A DNA stretch of 64,000 bases from Porphyromonas sp. (GTDB lineage: Bacteria; Bacteroidota; Bacteroidia; Bacteroidales; Porphyromonadaceae), in assembly GCA_022772085.1 (NCBI GenBank), contig JALFBN010000011.1, forward strand, positions 154,907-218,906. Direction: 5' to 3'. Under the pieces are notes generated by a model that had not been told where the DNA came from, searched no databases, and saw only the letters and a program-made list of their open reading frames with translations. Below are positions 37,975-47,904 of this stretch, piece by piece (within the stretch, counting starts at the first letter, position 1; every line of letters starts with the position of its first letter). A program made the position numbers and the translations under genes.

Positions 37975-38919
37975 TCAACTCACAACCTTATGATATTCCT
38001 CCTCAAGCATTTGCATGATCTCAGCAATAGGTCGGATACGATCAATTTGAGCAGCAACCTGACCGATTTCGGGCTCCCCCTCCTCTAGATCGCCCTCGAA
38101 GATACCCTTTTTGGCACGACCTTTACCGAGTAGTTCATTCAATTCATCGGCATTGGCTCCTCGATCTTCGGCCGTAACAACTTGTTGCCAAAAGCCTTTT
38201 TTGAGCAAGCGAGTAGGAGCTAACTTTTTGAGAACAAGAGCCGTATCGCCTTCTCCTGCAGCACAACAGGCCAATTTGAATGCTTCGTGTGCCGAACTCT
38301 CCTCACTAAGGGCGAAAAGTGTACCGATCTGTACCCCTTCGGCTCCCAAGCATTGAGCCGCAGCAATGGCACGTCCCGAAGCGATCCCCCCAGCTGCTAC
38401 AACAGGGATGGAAACGGCATCCACAACCGAGGGAATAAGACACATCGTTGTCGTCTCCTCTCGTCCATTGTGACCTCCGGCTTCAAAGCCCTCAGCTATA
38501 ATGGCATCAACACCGGCAGCCTCTGCCTTTTGGGCAAACTTGGCACTACTGACAACGTGCAATACCTTGCATCCGGCTTCGTGCAACTGAGCCGTCCAGG
38601 TTTTAGGATTACCCGCTGAGGTAACTACGATGGGGACCTTTTCATCCATAATGATCTGCATCACCCGATCCATCTCAGGGTACAATAGGGGAACATTAAC
38701 CCCGAAAGGACGATCGGTAGCCTGCTTGCACTTTTGGATGTGCTCTTGGAGGATCTCCGGATGCATGGAGCCCGCACCGATCAATCCAAGTCCACCGGCA
38801 TTGCTTACCGCGGCGGCAAGCCGCCAACCACTACACCAAACCATTCCACCGGCGATAATCGGTTTTTTGACTCCGAGTAGTGCCGTTAATCTGTTTGTTT
38901 TTGTCATCATATCTATCAT
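37975..38919 (-). CDS. FabK-like / nitronate monooxygenase family flavoprotein
   Basis: The 314-residue TIM-barrel FMN protein has the family blocks KKPIIAGGMVWCSGWRLAAAVSNAGGLGLIG at the N-terminus, VTSAGNP and EGFEAGGHNGREETTT in the middle, and PVVAAGGIASGRAIAAAQCLGAEGVQIGT. The HNG motif fits both enoyl-ACP reductase II (FabK) and nitronate monooxygenases. Bacteroidales homologues are often annotated as either. Three ATGs (38919, 38910, 38907) are possible starts. It is transcribed divergently from fbp. Confidence 0.85.
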   Translation of the reverse strand: MIDMMTKTNRLTALLGVKKPIIAGGMVWCSGWRLAAAVSNAGGLGLIGAGSMHPEILQEHIQKCKQATDRPFGVNVPLLYPEMDRVMQIIMDEKVPIVVTSAGNPKTWTAQLHEAGCKVLHVVSSAKFAQKAEAAGVDAIIAEGFEAGGHNGREETTTMCLIPSVVDAVSIPVVAAGGIASGRAIAAAQCLGAEGVQIGTLFALSEESSAHEAFKLACCAAGEGDTALVLKKLAPTRLLKKGFWQQVVTAEDRGANADELNELLGKGRAKKGIFEGDLEEGEPEIGQVAAQIDRIRPIAEIMQMLEEEYHKVVS

Positions 38920-38953
38920 AGGTAACTATTATTATCATTATTCCATCGGAGTG

Positions 38954-38961
38954 CAAACTTA
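38954..38961 (-). promoter_or_regulatory. -7 element for the FabK-like gene
   Basis: On the minus strand this reads TAAGTTTG, a perfect TAnnTTTG, 34 bases before the gene. No clear -33 element is present. Confidence 0.4.
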
Positions 38962-39049
38962 CGGTTTTCTGTTTTAATGGGAATATCACTCTGCCCTGCA
39001 ACTAAAAAATTCTTGCCCGGCGGCCTTTTTGCTTTAGGCCTAGACTTTT

Positions 39050-39080
39050 ATTGCTACTCCCCACAAAAGCAGTACCTTTG
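39050..39080 (+). promoter_or_regulatory. Promoter of fbp
   Basis: ATTG (39050-39053), a 19-base spacer and TACCTTTG (39073-39080). A tandem 7-base duplication TATCTGG-TATCTGG (39111-39124) lies between it and the ATG at 39127. Confidence 0.7.
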
Positions 39081-39126
39081 TGGCAGAAGTAAAAAAAAAC
39101 GAATCTAAAGTATCTGGTATCTGGTC

Positions 39127-41148
39127 ATGACAAGAGAACCTCTAGAACATGTAGAAGATATCCGTAAGGATCTTCGCTACCTAAAACTTTTGTCCAATAG
39201 CTTCCCTACCTCTGCCGAGGCTTCTACGGAGATTATCAACCTCGAAGCCATTCTCAACCTGCCTAAGGGAACGGAGCACTTCCTCGCTGATGTGCACGGG
39301 GAGTATGAGGCTTTCGACCACGTACTCAAAAATGCCTCCGGGAGTATCTTGCGAAAGGTGCGTGAGCTCTTTGGGCAACAACTCGTAGAACGGGAGATGG
39401 CAGAACTCGCCACCCTCATTTACTATCCTGCCGAAAAGCTGGAACTGATCAAAAAGGAACTCCCCAACCTTGATGAGTGGTATCGCCTTACACTGATCCG
39501 TTTGGTCAAGGTATGCCGCAAGATGGGTGAGAAATATACCCGTTCCAAGGTGCGCAAAGCTCTCCCGAGCAAGTACAGCTACATTATCCAAGAGTTGTTG
39601 CACGAAGATGGGATCAATCCCAATAAGAGTGCCTATATAGCCAGCATCTTCGACACCATTATCGAGACTAACTGTGCTGACGACTTTATCGTGGCCATCT
39701 CCACGACCATCAAGCGTCTTGCCATAGATCGTCTGCACCTCGTAGGAGATATTTTCGACCGAGGTCCCGGGGCTCAACACATCATGGACACCGTATCACG
39801 CTACCACAATGTGGATGTGCAGTGGGGAAATCACGATATGCTTTGGATGGGAGCTGCAGCGGGCAACTTGGCTTGCATGGCCAACGTGATCCGCATTGCC
39901 CTGCGCTATGCCAACCTCGATACAATCGAAGATGGGTACAGCATCAACCTACTCCCCTTGGCACGCTTTGCCATGGACACCTATGCTGACGACCCTTGTG
40001 ACCGATTCAAACCCAAGATGGGCGACTCGGATGCCTCTTTCGACGACAAAAGCGTTTACCTCATCAGTCAAATGCACAAGGCTATTGCGGTAATCCAATT
40101 CAAACTCGAACACGCTCTCATCAAGGAGCACCCCGAGTATAAAATGAACAATCGGGACCTCTTCGACAAGATCAATTGGGAAGAGGGGACACTTGATCTC
40201 ACCCGGACGGCCCCTGATGGAGGGTATGGTCATCATCCCATGTTGGATATGAACTTCCCCACGGTACAGCACGACAATCCCTTCGAGCTCACCCCCGAAG
40301 AGGCTAATGTAGTGGAGCAATTGAGACTCTCTTTTGCTCATAGTATCAAGTTACACGAGCATATCCGCACTCTCTACAAGATCGGAAGTATGTACCTTGT
40401 GTGCAACGGGAACCTGCTCTATCACGCCTCCATGCCTCTAGATAAGGAAGGTATGCTCAAAGAGGTTAAGATTGGTAGTGGGAGCTACAAAGGACGTGCC
40501 CTCCTCGACAAAATCGACTCCATCGTGCGAGATGCCTACCAAGCCCCGGCTGGTAGTGAGCGCAAACAAAAGTCGGTGGATTTCATGTGGTATCTTTGGT
40601 GCGGTCCTGATTCGCCTCTCTTTGACAAGAGTGCCATGACCACTTTCGAACGTTACTTCATCCAAGACAAGGCGACCCACAAAGAGCACAAGGGATACTA
40701 CTACAAATATAGAGACGATGCCGAAGCCATTACCCGTATTCTGGCGGACTTTGGGTTGGAAGGTCCCGACTGCCACGTAATCAACGGACACGTGCCCGTT
40801 AAGGCCGTCAAGGGAGAGAAGCCCCTGATGGCAGGGGGCAAACTGCTGGTTATCGATGGAGGATTTAGCCGTGCTTATCAGTCAAGTACGGGTATCGCAG
40901 GCTATACCCTGACCTTCAATTCCAGAGGTCTTCAGCTGGTACAACACGAACCATTCAGCAGTAAGCATAATGCCATCGTGAACCTCGACGATATTAAAAG
41001 TGTTACCGTAGTAACAGAGCCCACTTCACACCGCATCCTTGTTGCAGATACTGACATGGGTAAAGTGTTGCGTGAACAGGTCAACAACCTCAAGCATCTC
41101 CTCGAAGCCTACCAACAAGGGTTGATCAAGGAACGTGAGAGTAAATAA
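39127..41148 (+). CDS. fbp: Class III fructose-1,6-bisphosphatase
   Basis: The 673-residue protein is the large, Bacillus-type class III enzyme. Metallophosphatase motifs are VHGEYEAFDHVL near residue 58, GDIFDRGPGAQHIMDTV near residue 200 and WGNHDMLWMG. It performs the gluconeogenic step from fructose 1,6-bisphosphate to fructose 6-phosphate. Regulation by AMP or PEP is known for the class but not visible here. The next gene is a penicillin-binding protein after 52 bases. Confidence 0.96.
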   Translation: MTREPLEHVEDIRKDLRYLKLLSNSFPTSAEASTEIINLEAILNLPKGTEHFLADVHGEYEAFDHVLKNASGSILRKVRELFGQQLVEREMAELATLIYYPAEKLELIKKELPNLDEWYRLTLIRLVKVCRKMGEKYTRSKVRKALPSKYSYIIQELLHEDGINPNKSAYIASIFDTIIETNCADDFIVAISTTIKRLAIDRLHLVGDIFDRGPGAQHIMDTVSRYHNVDVQWGNHDMLWMGAAAGNLACMANVIRIALRYANLDTIEDGYSINLLPLARFAMDTYADDPCDRFKPKMGDSDASFDDKSVYLISQMHKAIAVIQFKLEHALIKEHPEYKMNNRDLFDKINWEEGTLDLTRTAPDGGYGHHPMLDMNFPTVQHDNPFELTPEEANVVEQLRLSFAHSIKLHEHIRTLYKIGSMYLVCNGNLLYHASMPLDKEGMLKEVKIGSGSYKGRALLDKIDSIVRDAYQAPAGSERKQKSVDFMWYLWCGPDSPLFDKSAMTTFERYFIQDKATHKEHKGYYYKYRDDAEAITRILADFGLEGPDCHVINGHVPVKAVKGEKPLMAGGKLLVIDGGFSRAYQSSTGIAGYTLTFNSRGLQLVQHEPFSSKHNAIVNLDDIKSVTVVTEPTSHRILVADTDMGKVLREQVNNLKHLLEAYQQGLIKERESK

Positions 41149-41200
41149 AGGGAATAGAAGAGAGTATAATGATGTCTAAATCGCTACAAAACAACCTTTG

Positions 41201-43585
41201 ATGCGCAGAAAAATATGTAAAATACTCTGGATCATCTTCGGATCCTTATGGGGGCTAACTGCATTACTCTTTCTTTTGATTTGGTTTGGTATCATTGGGT
41301 ATATGCCTCCTGTGGAGCAGTTGCAGAATCCAATTGACAAATATGCCTCCCAATTGATCTCCGCCGATGGAGTTCCCTTGGGTTCTTATGCACGTAGTGG
41401 AAACAATCGTGTTTACTCCTCCTATCGTGAGCTTTCACCCGATCTCGTCCGTGCCCTTATCGCAGTGGAGGATGTCCGCTTCGAAGATCACTCGGGGATT
41501 GACGCTAGAGGATTGCTCCGAGCTATTGTAAAGCGTGGTATCTTGCGCCAAAAGGGAGGCGGGGGGGGTAGTACCATCACGCAACAGCTTGCCAAGCAGC
41601 TCTATTCGCCCAAAGCGGATAACGTTATAGAGCGTCTTCTGCAAAAACCGATCGAGTGGGTCATTGCTCTCAAACTGGAGCGTTACTATACCAAGGAAGA
41701 GATCATCTGTATGTACCTCAACCAGTTCGACTTCCTCTACAATGCCGTAGGGATCCGCTCCGCTGCAGAAACCTATTTTAGCAAAAAACCAAGCGAACTG
41801 AACCTCCAGGAGAGTGCCATGCTCATCGGGATGTGCAAAAACCCATCTATCTATAATCCGATTTTACACAATGACAAGCCATGGGCTCTAGAGCGCAGAA
41901 ATGTTGTGCTTAATCAGATGGCCAAAGCGGGCTTTCTCACCGAAGCCGAGGCGGATTCCGTGAGTGCCCTACCACTCCAGACCAAGTTCCACAGAACGAT
42001 CCAAGCCGAGGGGGATGCACCCTACTTCAGGGAATTTATTCGACTGATCCTTACCGCGAAAAAGCCCAATAAAAGCAATTACAACGAATGGTCTATCGGT
42101 CAATACGCCGCCGATAGCATCGCTTGGGAGAATGACCCTCTGTACGGCTGGTGCGAAAAGCATCATAAATCGGACGGAAGCACCTATGACCTCTATGCCG
42201 ATGGACTCAAGATATACAGTACCGTGGATAGTCGCATGCAGCGCTATGCCGAGGAGGCTGTGCGTGAGCACGTAGGCGGATTTTTGCAGCCGGCATTTAC
42301 CAAGGAGAAGCAGGGCTCTAAGTCAGCTCCCTACTCCTCTCGTGTATCCGCTCGTGAGCGCGAAGAGATGATATTGCGCGCCATGAAGCAATCGGATCGC
42401 TGGTATCAGATGAAAAAAGAGGGTGCGAGTGAACGAGAGATCCTAGGTGCCTTCAACGAAAAACGTAAGATGCAGGTATGGTCTTGGGGTGGCATGGTGG
42501 ACAAAACAATGTCTCCTAGAGATTCCATCCTCTACTATAAGGGATTGCTTCGCTCTTCTTTTATGGCAATGAATCCCTCCAATGGCCATGTTCTAGCCTA
42601 TGTGGGAGGGATCGACTTCCGTACCTTCAAGTACGATATGGTCAATCAAGGACGTCGTCAGGTAGGATCGACGATTAAGCCTTTCCTCTACTCGCTCTTG
42701 ATGTCCGAGGGAATGTCTCCCTGCGACATGGTACTACATAACCCCGTAACTCTATACGATGGTAGTGGTCGTGCCTGGACACCCCGAAGCGGTGGTGCAC
42801 GTCGCCAAGGCGAGATGGTATCGATCCGTTGGGGTTTGCAGAACTCCTCCAACTGGGTTACCGCCTATCTCATGGGCAAGACCTCTCCCGTAACATTTGT
42901 ACGTCTGCTTAAGTCCTACGGAGTCACAGGACAGATTGATCCCGTGGTATCTCTGGCAGCCGGTACACCTGATATATCTTTAGCTGAGATGGTGAGTGCC
43001 TACACGACCTTTGTTGCGCAAGGGATTCGCGTGAGCCCGCTCTATGTCACACGCATCGAAGATCAATTTGGCAATACCATTGAGAGCTTCGCACCCCGCA
43101 TGACCGAGGTACTCAACGAAGAGGCATCGCTCAAAATGCTTGATATGTTACAGGCAGTCGTCAATGGCGGTACAGGCGGACGGCTTCGCAGTCGCTTCGG
43201 ACTCGATATGCCCTTGGGGGGTAAGACGGGGACGACGCAAAACAACAGCGATAGCTGGTTCATGGGATTCACTCCTGAGATCGTAGCAGGATGCTGGGTT
43301 GGTGGCGAAGACCGCTCCATCCACTTCAACTCGACCTCTATCGGGCAGGGAGCAGCAGCCGCCCTCCCCGTTTTCGGAAAGTTTATAAAGAAAGTCTATG
43401 CAGATCGCACCCTAGGCTATTCCAAAGACAAAAAGTTCAACATCCCCGAAGGCTTCAATGCATGTGGACGCTCCGGTGGCGAGAGTAATGCCGAAGAAGA
43501 TTGGTGGGATGGAGAAGCCAGCGACCTCGATGTTGGCGGTGAAGCAGATCTAGGAGGTACAACTTCCTCAACACCGACAGAGTGA
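41201..43585 (+). CDS. Class A penicillin-binding protein (PBP1A-like)
   Basis: The bifunctional protein of about 794 residues has one N-terminal membrane helix (about residues 8-33). A glycosyltransferase domain follows with AVEDVRFEDHSGID and STITQQLAKQL. The transpeptidase domain has the active Ser S490 in STIK, then SSN and KTGTT. It polymerises and cross-links peptidoglycan in the periplasm. The start is the ATG at 41201, since the codon before it is a TTG. The C-terminus ends in a short Asp/Gly-rich tail. Confidence 0.93.
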   Translation: MRRKICKILWIIFGSLWGLTALLFLLIWFGIIGYMPPVEQLQNPIDKYASQLISADGVPLGSYARSGNNRVYSSYRELSPDLVRALIAVEDVRFEDHSGIDARGLLRAIVKRGILRQKGGGGGSTITQQLAKQLYSPKADNVIERLLQKPIEWVIALKLERYYTKEEIICMYLNQFDFLYNAVGIRSAAETYFSKKPSELNLQESAMLIGMCKNPSIYNPILHNDKPWALERRNVVLNQMAKAGFLTEAEADSVSALPLQTKFHRTIQAEGDAPYFREFIRLILTAKKPNKSNYNEWSIGQYAADSIAWENDPLYGWCEKHHKSDGSTYDLYADGLKIYSTVDSRMQRYAEEAVREHVGGFLQPAFTKEKQGSKSAPYSSRVSAREREEMILRAMKQSDRWYQMKKEGASEREILGAFNEKRKMQVWSWGGMVDKTMSPRDSILYYKGLLRSSFMAMNPSNGHVLAYVGGIDFRTFKYDMVNQGRRQVGSTIKPFLYSLLMSEGMSPCDMVLHNPVTLYDGSGRAWTPRSGGARRQGEMVSIRWGLQNSSNWVTAYLMGKTSPVTFVRLLKSYGVTGQIDPVVSLAAGTPDISLAEMVSAYTTFVAQGIRVSPLYVTRIEDQFGNTIESFAPRMTEVLNEEASLKMLDMLQAVVNGGTGGRLRSRFGLDMPLGGKTGTTQNNSDSWFMGFTPEIVAGCWVGGEDRSIHFNSTSIGQGAAAALPVFGKFIKKVYADRTLGYSKDKKFNIPEGFNACGRSGGESNAEEDWWDGEASDLDVGGEADLGGTTSSTPTE

Positions 43586-43688
43586 GAAGATTGCCGCCTG
43601 ACGAACAAAAAGGACGGTGCTATCCGCACGACAAATGAAGAGAAAAGACAATAGATTATAGAATACGCTAAAACAAACTGAAGCACAG

Positions 43689-46415
43689 ATGGAAAAAAAA
43701 AGAGTTTATTCCTTTGGTGATGGTAAGGCCGAAGGACGTGCTGACATGAGGAATCTGCTTGGGGGCAAAGGTGCCAATCTTGCAGAGATGAACCTAATCG
43801 GGGTACCTGTTCCTCCAGGTTTCACAATTACCACTGACGTATGTAGCGAGTATTACACGGTCGGTGGCGAAGAGGTAAGAAATCTTCTTAACGACGAAGT
43901 AAAGTCCGCAATCAAGGGAATTGAATCCCTTATGAGTCATAACTTTGGCGATCCTTCGAATCCTCTACTTGTATCCGTTCGCTCTGGGGCTCGTGCCTCA
44001 ATGCCGGGGATGATGGACACCATTCTCAACCTAGGTCTCAATGACGAAGTGGTAGCCGGTCTGAGCAAAAAGACCGGCAATGAGCGCTTTGCATGGGATT
44101 CATACCGTCGTTTCGTACAGATGTACGGAGACGTGGTATTGGGTATGAAGCCCGCCGAAAAAACCGAACAAGATCCTTTTGAAGCCATCATCGAAGAGGT
44201 TAAGGAGGAAGCAGGTGTGAAGCTGGATAATGAGCTCACGGTAGACAACCTCAAGGACCTCGTGGCACGTTTCAAAAAAGCAGTACACGAGCGCACGGGC
44301 AAAGATTTTCCCGTAGACCCTTATGAACAACTTTGGGGTGCCGTAATGGCCGTATTCAACTCTTGGATGAATGAGCGCGCAATCCTCTATCGTAAGATGG
44401 AAGGGATCCCCGCTGAGTGGGGAACGGCCGTAACCGTACAGGCCATGGTATTCGGCAACATGGGAGACTCCTCTGCAACGGGGGTGTGCTTCTCTCGTGA
44501 TGCCGGTAACGGAGAAAACCTCTTCAATGGAGAGTACCTCATCAATGCTCAAGGTGAAGACGTGGTGGCAGGTATCCGTACCCCTCAACAGATTACCAAG
44601 ATCGGTTCTCAACGTTGGGCTGAGCGTGGTGGTATTAGCGAAGCAGAGCGTGCATCCAAATATCCCTCTATGGAGGAATTTATGCCCGAGATCTATGCAG
44701 AACTCAACGCCATCCAACAAAAGCTCGAGGACCACTATACAGACATGCAGGACATGGAGTTTACCGTACAAGAAGGCAAACTTTGGCTCCTCCAAACACG
44801 TAATGGTAAACGTACAGGTAGTGCTATGGTCAAGATCGCTTGCGACCTGCTCCGTGAAGGTAAGATCACCGAAGAGCAAGCCGTTATGCGCATAGAACCG
44901 AACAAACTTGATGAATTACTCCACCCTGTCTTCGACAAGGCGGCTCTAAAGAAAGCCCAACTACTGACCAAGGGTCTACCCGCGTCTCCAGGTGCTGCAA
45001 CAGGTCAGATTGTATTCTTTGCCGACGACGCTGCTGCGTGGAACGCTGATGGTAAAAAGGTGATCATCGTTCGTCAAGAGACCTCTCCCGAAGACCTCGA
45101 AGGCATGACCGCCTCTCAAGGGATCCTTACCACACGTGGTGGTATGACCTCACATGCTGCCGTGGTGGCTCGTGGTATGGGCAAGTGCTGTATTACGGGT
45201 GCCGGAGAGATGATGGTAAATATGGTAGAGCGTACCCTCACCATCGGTAATACCGTACTCCACGAAGGAGATCAGATCTCGATCAACGGTTCTACAGGTG
45301 AGGTATTCCTCGGAGAAGTAGCTACCGTTGCAGCCGATATGGATGATGACTTCCGTACCTTAATGGAACTTGCAGACAAGCATGCACGTCTCAAAGTACG
45401 CACCAATGCCGATACACCTCGTGACGCTGCCACAGCTCGCAATTTTGGTGCAGTAGGGATCGGTCTCTGCCGTACGGAGCACATGTTCTTCGAAGCGGAG
45501 AAGATCAAAGCCATGCGTGAGATGATCCTTTCGGAGGACGAAGCAGGTCGCGTTAAAGCTCTCGAAAAGATTCTCCCCTACCAACGTAAGGATTTCTATG
45601 AGATCTTCAAAGTAATGCAGGGATTACCCGTTACAGTACGTCTGCTTGACCCCCCTCTCCACGAGTTCGTACCTCACGATGTAAAGAGTCAGAAAGAAAT
45701 GGCAGAGACAATGGGAATCGAACTCTCTACCCTCATCGCTCGCATCGACAAGCTCAATGAACAAAACCCGATGCTCGGTCACCGTGGTTGTCGTTTGGGG
45801 AACACCTTCCCTGAGATCACGCGTATGCAAACACGTGCCATCCTCGGTGCTTGCTGTCAACTCCAAAAGGAGGGCATAGAGACCCATCCTGAAATCATGG
45901 TACCTCTCGTAGGTATCCTACATGAGTTTAAGCAACAAGAAGAAGTAATCCGCGCTACTGCGGAAAAAGTATTCGAAGAGGAGGGAGTACGCGTCGAGTT
46001 TAAGGTAGGTACGATGATTGAAATTCCTCGCGCAGCCCTTACGGCAGATCGCATTGCGTCTTCAGCGGAGTTCTTCTCTTTTGGTACCAATGACCTTACG
46101 CAGATGACCTTCGGCTACTCTCGTGACGATATTGCGAGCTTCTTGCCCCACTACCTAGAGAAGAAGATTTTGAAGGTGGATCCTTTCCAAGTCCTCGACC
46201 AAAAGGGGGTGGGTCAACTCATCAGCATGGCTACCGAACGAGGCCGTGCCATCCGTCCCGAACTCAAAGTGGGTATCTGTGGCGAGCATGGTGGTGAACC
46301 CTCATCGGTTAAGTTCTGCCACAATGTAGGTCTCAACTACGTATCTTGTTCTCCCTTCCGTGTGCCCATCGCACGCGTAGCAGCGGCACAAGCTGCCATC
46401 GAAGAGAATAAGTAA
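43689..46415 (+). CDS. ppdK: Pyruvate, phosphate dikinase
   Basis: The 908-residue enzyme has the N-terminal ATP-grasp region (LLGGKGANLAEMNLIGVPVPPGFTI), the phosphohistidine domain with catalytic H489 in GGMTSHAAVVARGMGKCC, and the C-terminal PEP/pyruvate TIM barrel with SFGTNDLTQMTFGYSRDD and the late NYVSCSPFRVPIARVAAAQA. It interconverts pyruvate and PEP with ATP and phosphate. Proximity to class III FBPase fits a gluconeogenic lifestyle. It is followed by a strong terminator. Confidence 0.96.
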   Translation: MEKKRVYSFGDGKAEGRADMRNLLGGKGANLAEMNLIGVPVPPGFTITTDVCSEYYTVGGEEVRNLLNDEVKSAIKGIESLMSHNFGDPSNPLLVSVRSGARASMPGMMDTILNLGLNDEVVAGLSKKTGNERFAWDSYRRFVQMYGDVVLGMKPAEKTEQDPFEAIIEEVKEEAGVKLDNELTVDNLKDLVARFKKAVHERTGKDFPVDPYEQLWGAVMAVFNSWMNERAILYRKMEGIPAEWGTAVTVQAMVFGNMGDSSATGVCFSRDAGNGENLFNGEYLINAQGEDVVAGIRTPQQITKIGSQRWAERGGISEAERASKYPSMEEFMPEIYAELNAIQQKLEDHYTDMQDMEFTVQEGKLWLLQTRNGKRTGSAMVKIACDLLREGKITEEQAVMRIEPNKLDELLHPVFDKAALKKAQLLTKGLPASPGAATGQIVFFADDAAAWNADGKKVIIVRQETSPEDLEGMTASQGILTTRGGMTSHAAVVARGMGKCCITGAGEMMVNMVERTLTIGNTVLHEGDQISINGSTGEVFLGEVATVAADMDDDFRTLMELADKHARLKVRTNADTPRDAATARNFGAVGIGLCRTEHMFFEAEKIKAMREMILSEDEAGRVKALEKILPYQRKDFYEIFKVMQGLPVTVRLLDPPLHEFVPHDVKSQKEMAETMGIELSTLIARIDKLNEQNPMLGHRGCRLGNTFPEITRMQTRAILGACCQLQKEGIETHPEIMVPLVGILHEFKQQEEVIRATAEKVFEEEGVRVEFKVGTMIEIPRAALTADRIASSAEFFSFGTNDLTQMTFGYSRDDIASFLPHYLEKKILKVDPFQVLDQKGVGQLISMATERGRAIRPELKVGICGEHGGEPSSVKFCHNVGLNYVSCSPFRVPIARVAAAQAAIEENK

Positions 46416-46474
46416 TTATAATATCTAGAGGGGAGTGGTTCTCTTTTTGAACTTCTCCCTTGCTAGACACACCC

Positions 46475-46520
46475 AAAGCCTCTGAGGGGGAGACAATTCT
46501 CATCAGAGGCTTTCTTGTTT
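46475..46520 (+). terminator. Terminator after ppdK
   Basis: AAAGCCTCTGA (46475-46485) pairs perfectly over 11 bp with TCAGAGGCTTT (46503-46513), followed by CTTGTTTC. A second imperfect stem (about 46585-46613, GGGA-TAGC / GCTA-TCCC then TTTTTATA) lies just downstream and may act as a back-up or serve the convergent gene. Confidence 0.8.
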
Positions 46521-46670
46521 CTCTACGATACAGAAAAAGTTATCGGTACTGAAAGAGAGAAATGTTTTACCCCTCATATAAGGAAAGGGAATAGCTCCGT
46601 TATCGGTGCTACTCCCTTTTTATATCAGGTGGAAGAGGAAAAGGTTCTCCCTCCAACTTAGAATTGGATC

Positions 46671-47417
46671 TTACCAGATAAGGGGGAAGTCCGGGACTTG
46701 ACGGTTATAACTCCTTGGACGAGCCTCAAACTCTCTTTTCAACGCCTCCCCTACTTCACGACGGCTCGAAGCGAAGGAGAAGAGACTATCCAAGTCCATA
46801 CAATTTTCGATATCCAAGATGTGTGGTACAAGAATGAGAGCAATTGCCGTGCGCTCACTATCGAACGAAGGTACTCGGCATAAGGTTTTGAATTGCTCTG
46901 CTGTAAGACCTGCTTCTTGAGGTAACAGATCAAATACCCGCACATAGTCACTCTTAAAGGAGCAACGCTCAAGAGCCTGTTTGTAAGAGTTACATGTCAT
47001 TACAGAGATTGGCATAAGTGCATATCCTCGGGAATTAACCAGTCCATCTCGTCGGGGATAAGTCTGATTATAGTCATCCAAAGGGTCTTGATCGTATCGG
47101 TATCCACGAGAGAGGTAGTGATCCATATCGAGACGATCTATCCCATTGTCGGAATAGAAAAAGGAGCGGTTGTAGATCTCACGTTCTCCTCGACACGCAT
47201 ATTCGGGGGCAATTTCCACCTTCAGACGATAGTACCCTCGAGGGAGATACGCAATAAAACAACTATGCGTAGCCGAAGAGATGCGCTGTCCATCAAGGAA
47301 TACGACGATGGGCACACGAGAACACTCAATAGAGATGCCCGCAGTTTTTTGTGCCATAAGACGCCCACCGAAGGGGAGTACGAGGAGGATCAAGGTGATG
47401 TAGTAAAGCCGTTTCAT
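46671..47417 (-). CDS. DUF4476-domain exported protein
   Basis: A 248-residue protein with a signal peptide (ends near residue 22, LMAQ). The N-terminal half resembles an exported beta-sandwich that carries a GYYRLKVEI segment. The C-terminal 100 residues match the DUF4476 pattern: F-x-SD followed by LTAEQFKTLCRVPSFDSERTAIALILVPHILD and LFSFASSRREV. Such domains occur in many Bacteroidetes envelope proteins of unknown role. It is convergent to ppdK. Confidence 0.78.
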   Translation of the reverse strand: MKRLYYITLILLVLPFGGRLMAQKTAGISIECSRVPIVVFLDGQRISSATHSCFIAYLPRGYYRLKVEIAPEYACRGEREIYNRSFFYSDNGIDRLDMDHYLSRGYRYDQDPLDDYNQTYPRRDGLVNSRGYALMPISVMTCNSYKQALERCSFKSDYVRVFDLLPQEAGLTAEQFKTLCRVPSFDSERTAIALILVPHILDIENCMDLDSLFSFASSRREVGEALKREFEARPRSYNRQVPDFPLIW

Positions 47418-47445
47418 AAGTTTACATCTTTAGTCTATACTGTTT

Positions 47446-47453
47446 CAAAGATA
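47446..47453 (-). promoter_or_regulatory. -7 element for the DUF4476 gene
   Basis: Minus-strand TATCTTTG, a perfect TAnnTTTG, 29 bases before the ATG. The -33 box is not clear. Confidence 0.5.
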
Positions 47454-47612
47454 GGGGATTCTGTCGGAAAACCGTCCCATAGATTTATTGTACATTAAGG
47501 TATAAAAGTCCACTCTCCATCACAATCAACAGGAAAAATCCCATCCAAAAGGAGCACAATACTGCACTAAAAAGCACAATGCAACACAAAGCGACACATT
47601 TGGGACTAGAGA

Positions 47613-47644
47613 CTTGTATAACGCAAAATCTCGCTCTACCTTTG
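47613..47644 (+). promoter_or_regulatory. Promoter of the HU/amidase cassette
   Basis: CTTG (47613-47616), a 20-base spacer and TACCTTTG (47637-47644). It leaves a leader of about 250 bases. Confidence 0.6.
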
Positions 47645-47904
47645 CAATGCAATCCACGAGAGAGGGCTTCCAACGGGAGTGGAGAGCTGAAGCAAAAACA
47701 GGTTCTCTCATCCCCATGAAGCCATCATCTTAAATGACGACTCCTTGGCTCTGTATTGTATTTTGTACAAGCAAGGAAGTAGTAACGGGATGAGATCCCT
47801 CTGCCTTAGGATCTATGAAGCCGGCCATAGTTTATACAGACGGGGTACTCTCCCACCATGGATCTGCGGACTTTTTTATTCACTATTTATTAAGAAACAA
47901 ATTT

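Larger units (their letters stand above)
47418..47904. other. Divergent intergenic region before the HU-like gene
   Basis: The gap holds a minus-strand promoter element (47446-47453) for the DUF4476 gene and a plus-strand promoter (47613-47644) giving a long leader of about 250 bases to the HU-like start. A weak hairpin (TCCAC/GTGGA) lies just after the plus-strand start point. No separate gene is supported. Confidence 0.5.

Noticed and set aside
44100..44879. 259-residue open frame on the minus strand
   Set aside because: It lies wholly antisense to ppdK, a well-supported gene, and shows no family features.
47815..47904. 30-residue N-terminal extension of the HU-like protein
   Set aside because: Family members begin at the downstream ATG (47905), and the extension has no recognisable sequence.
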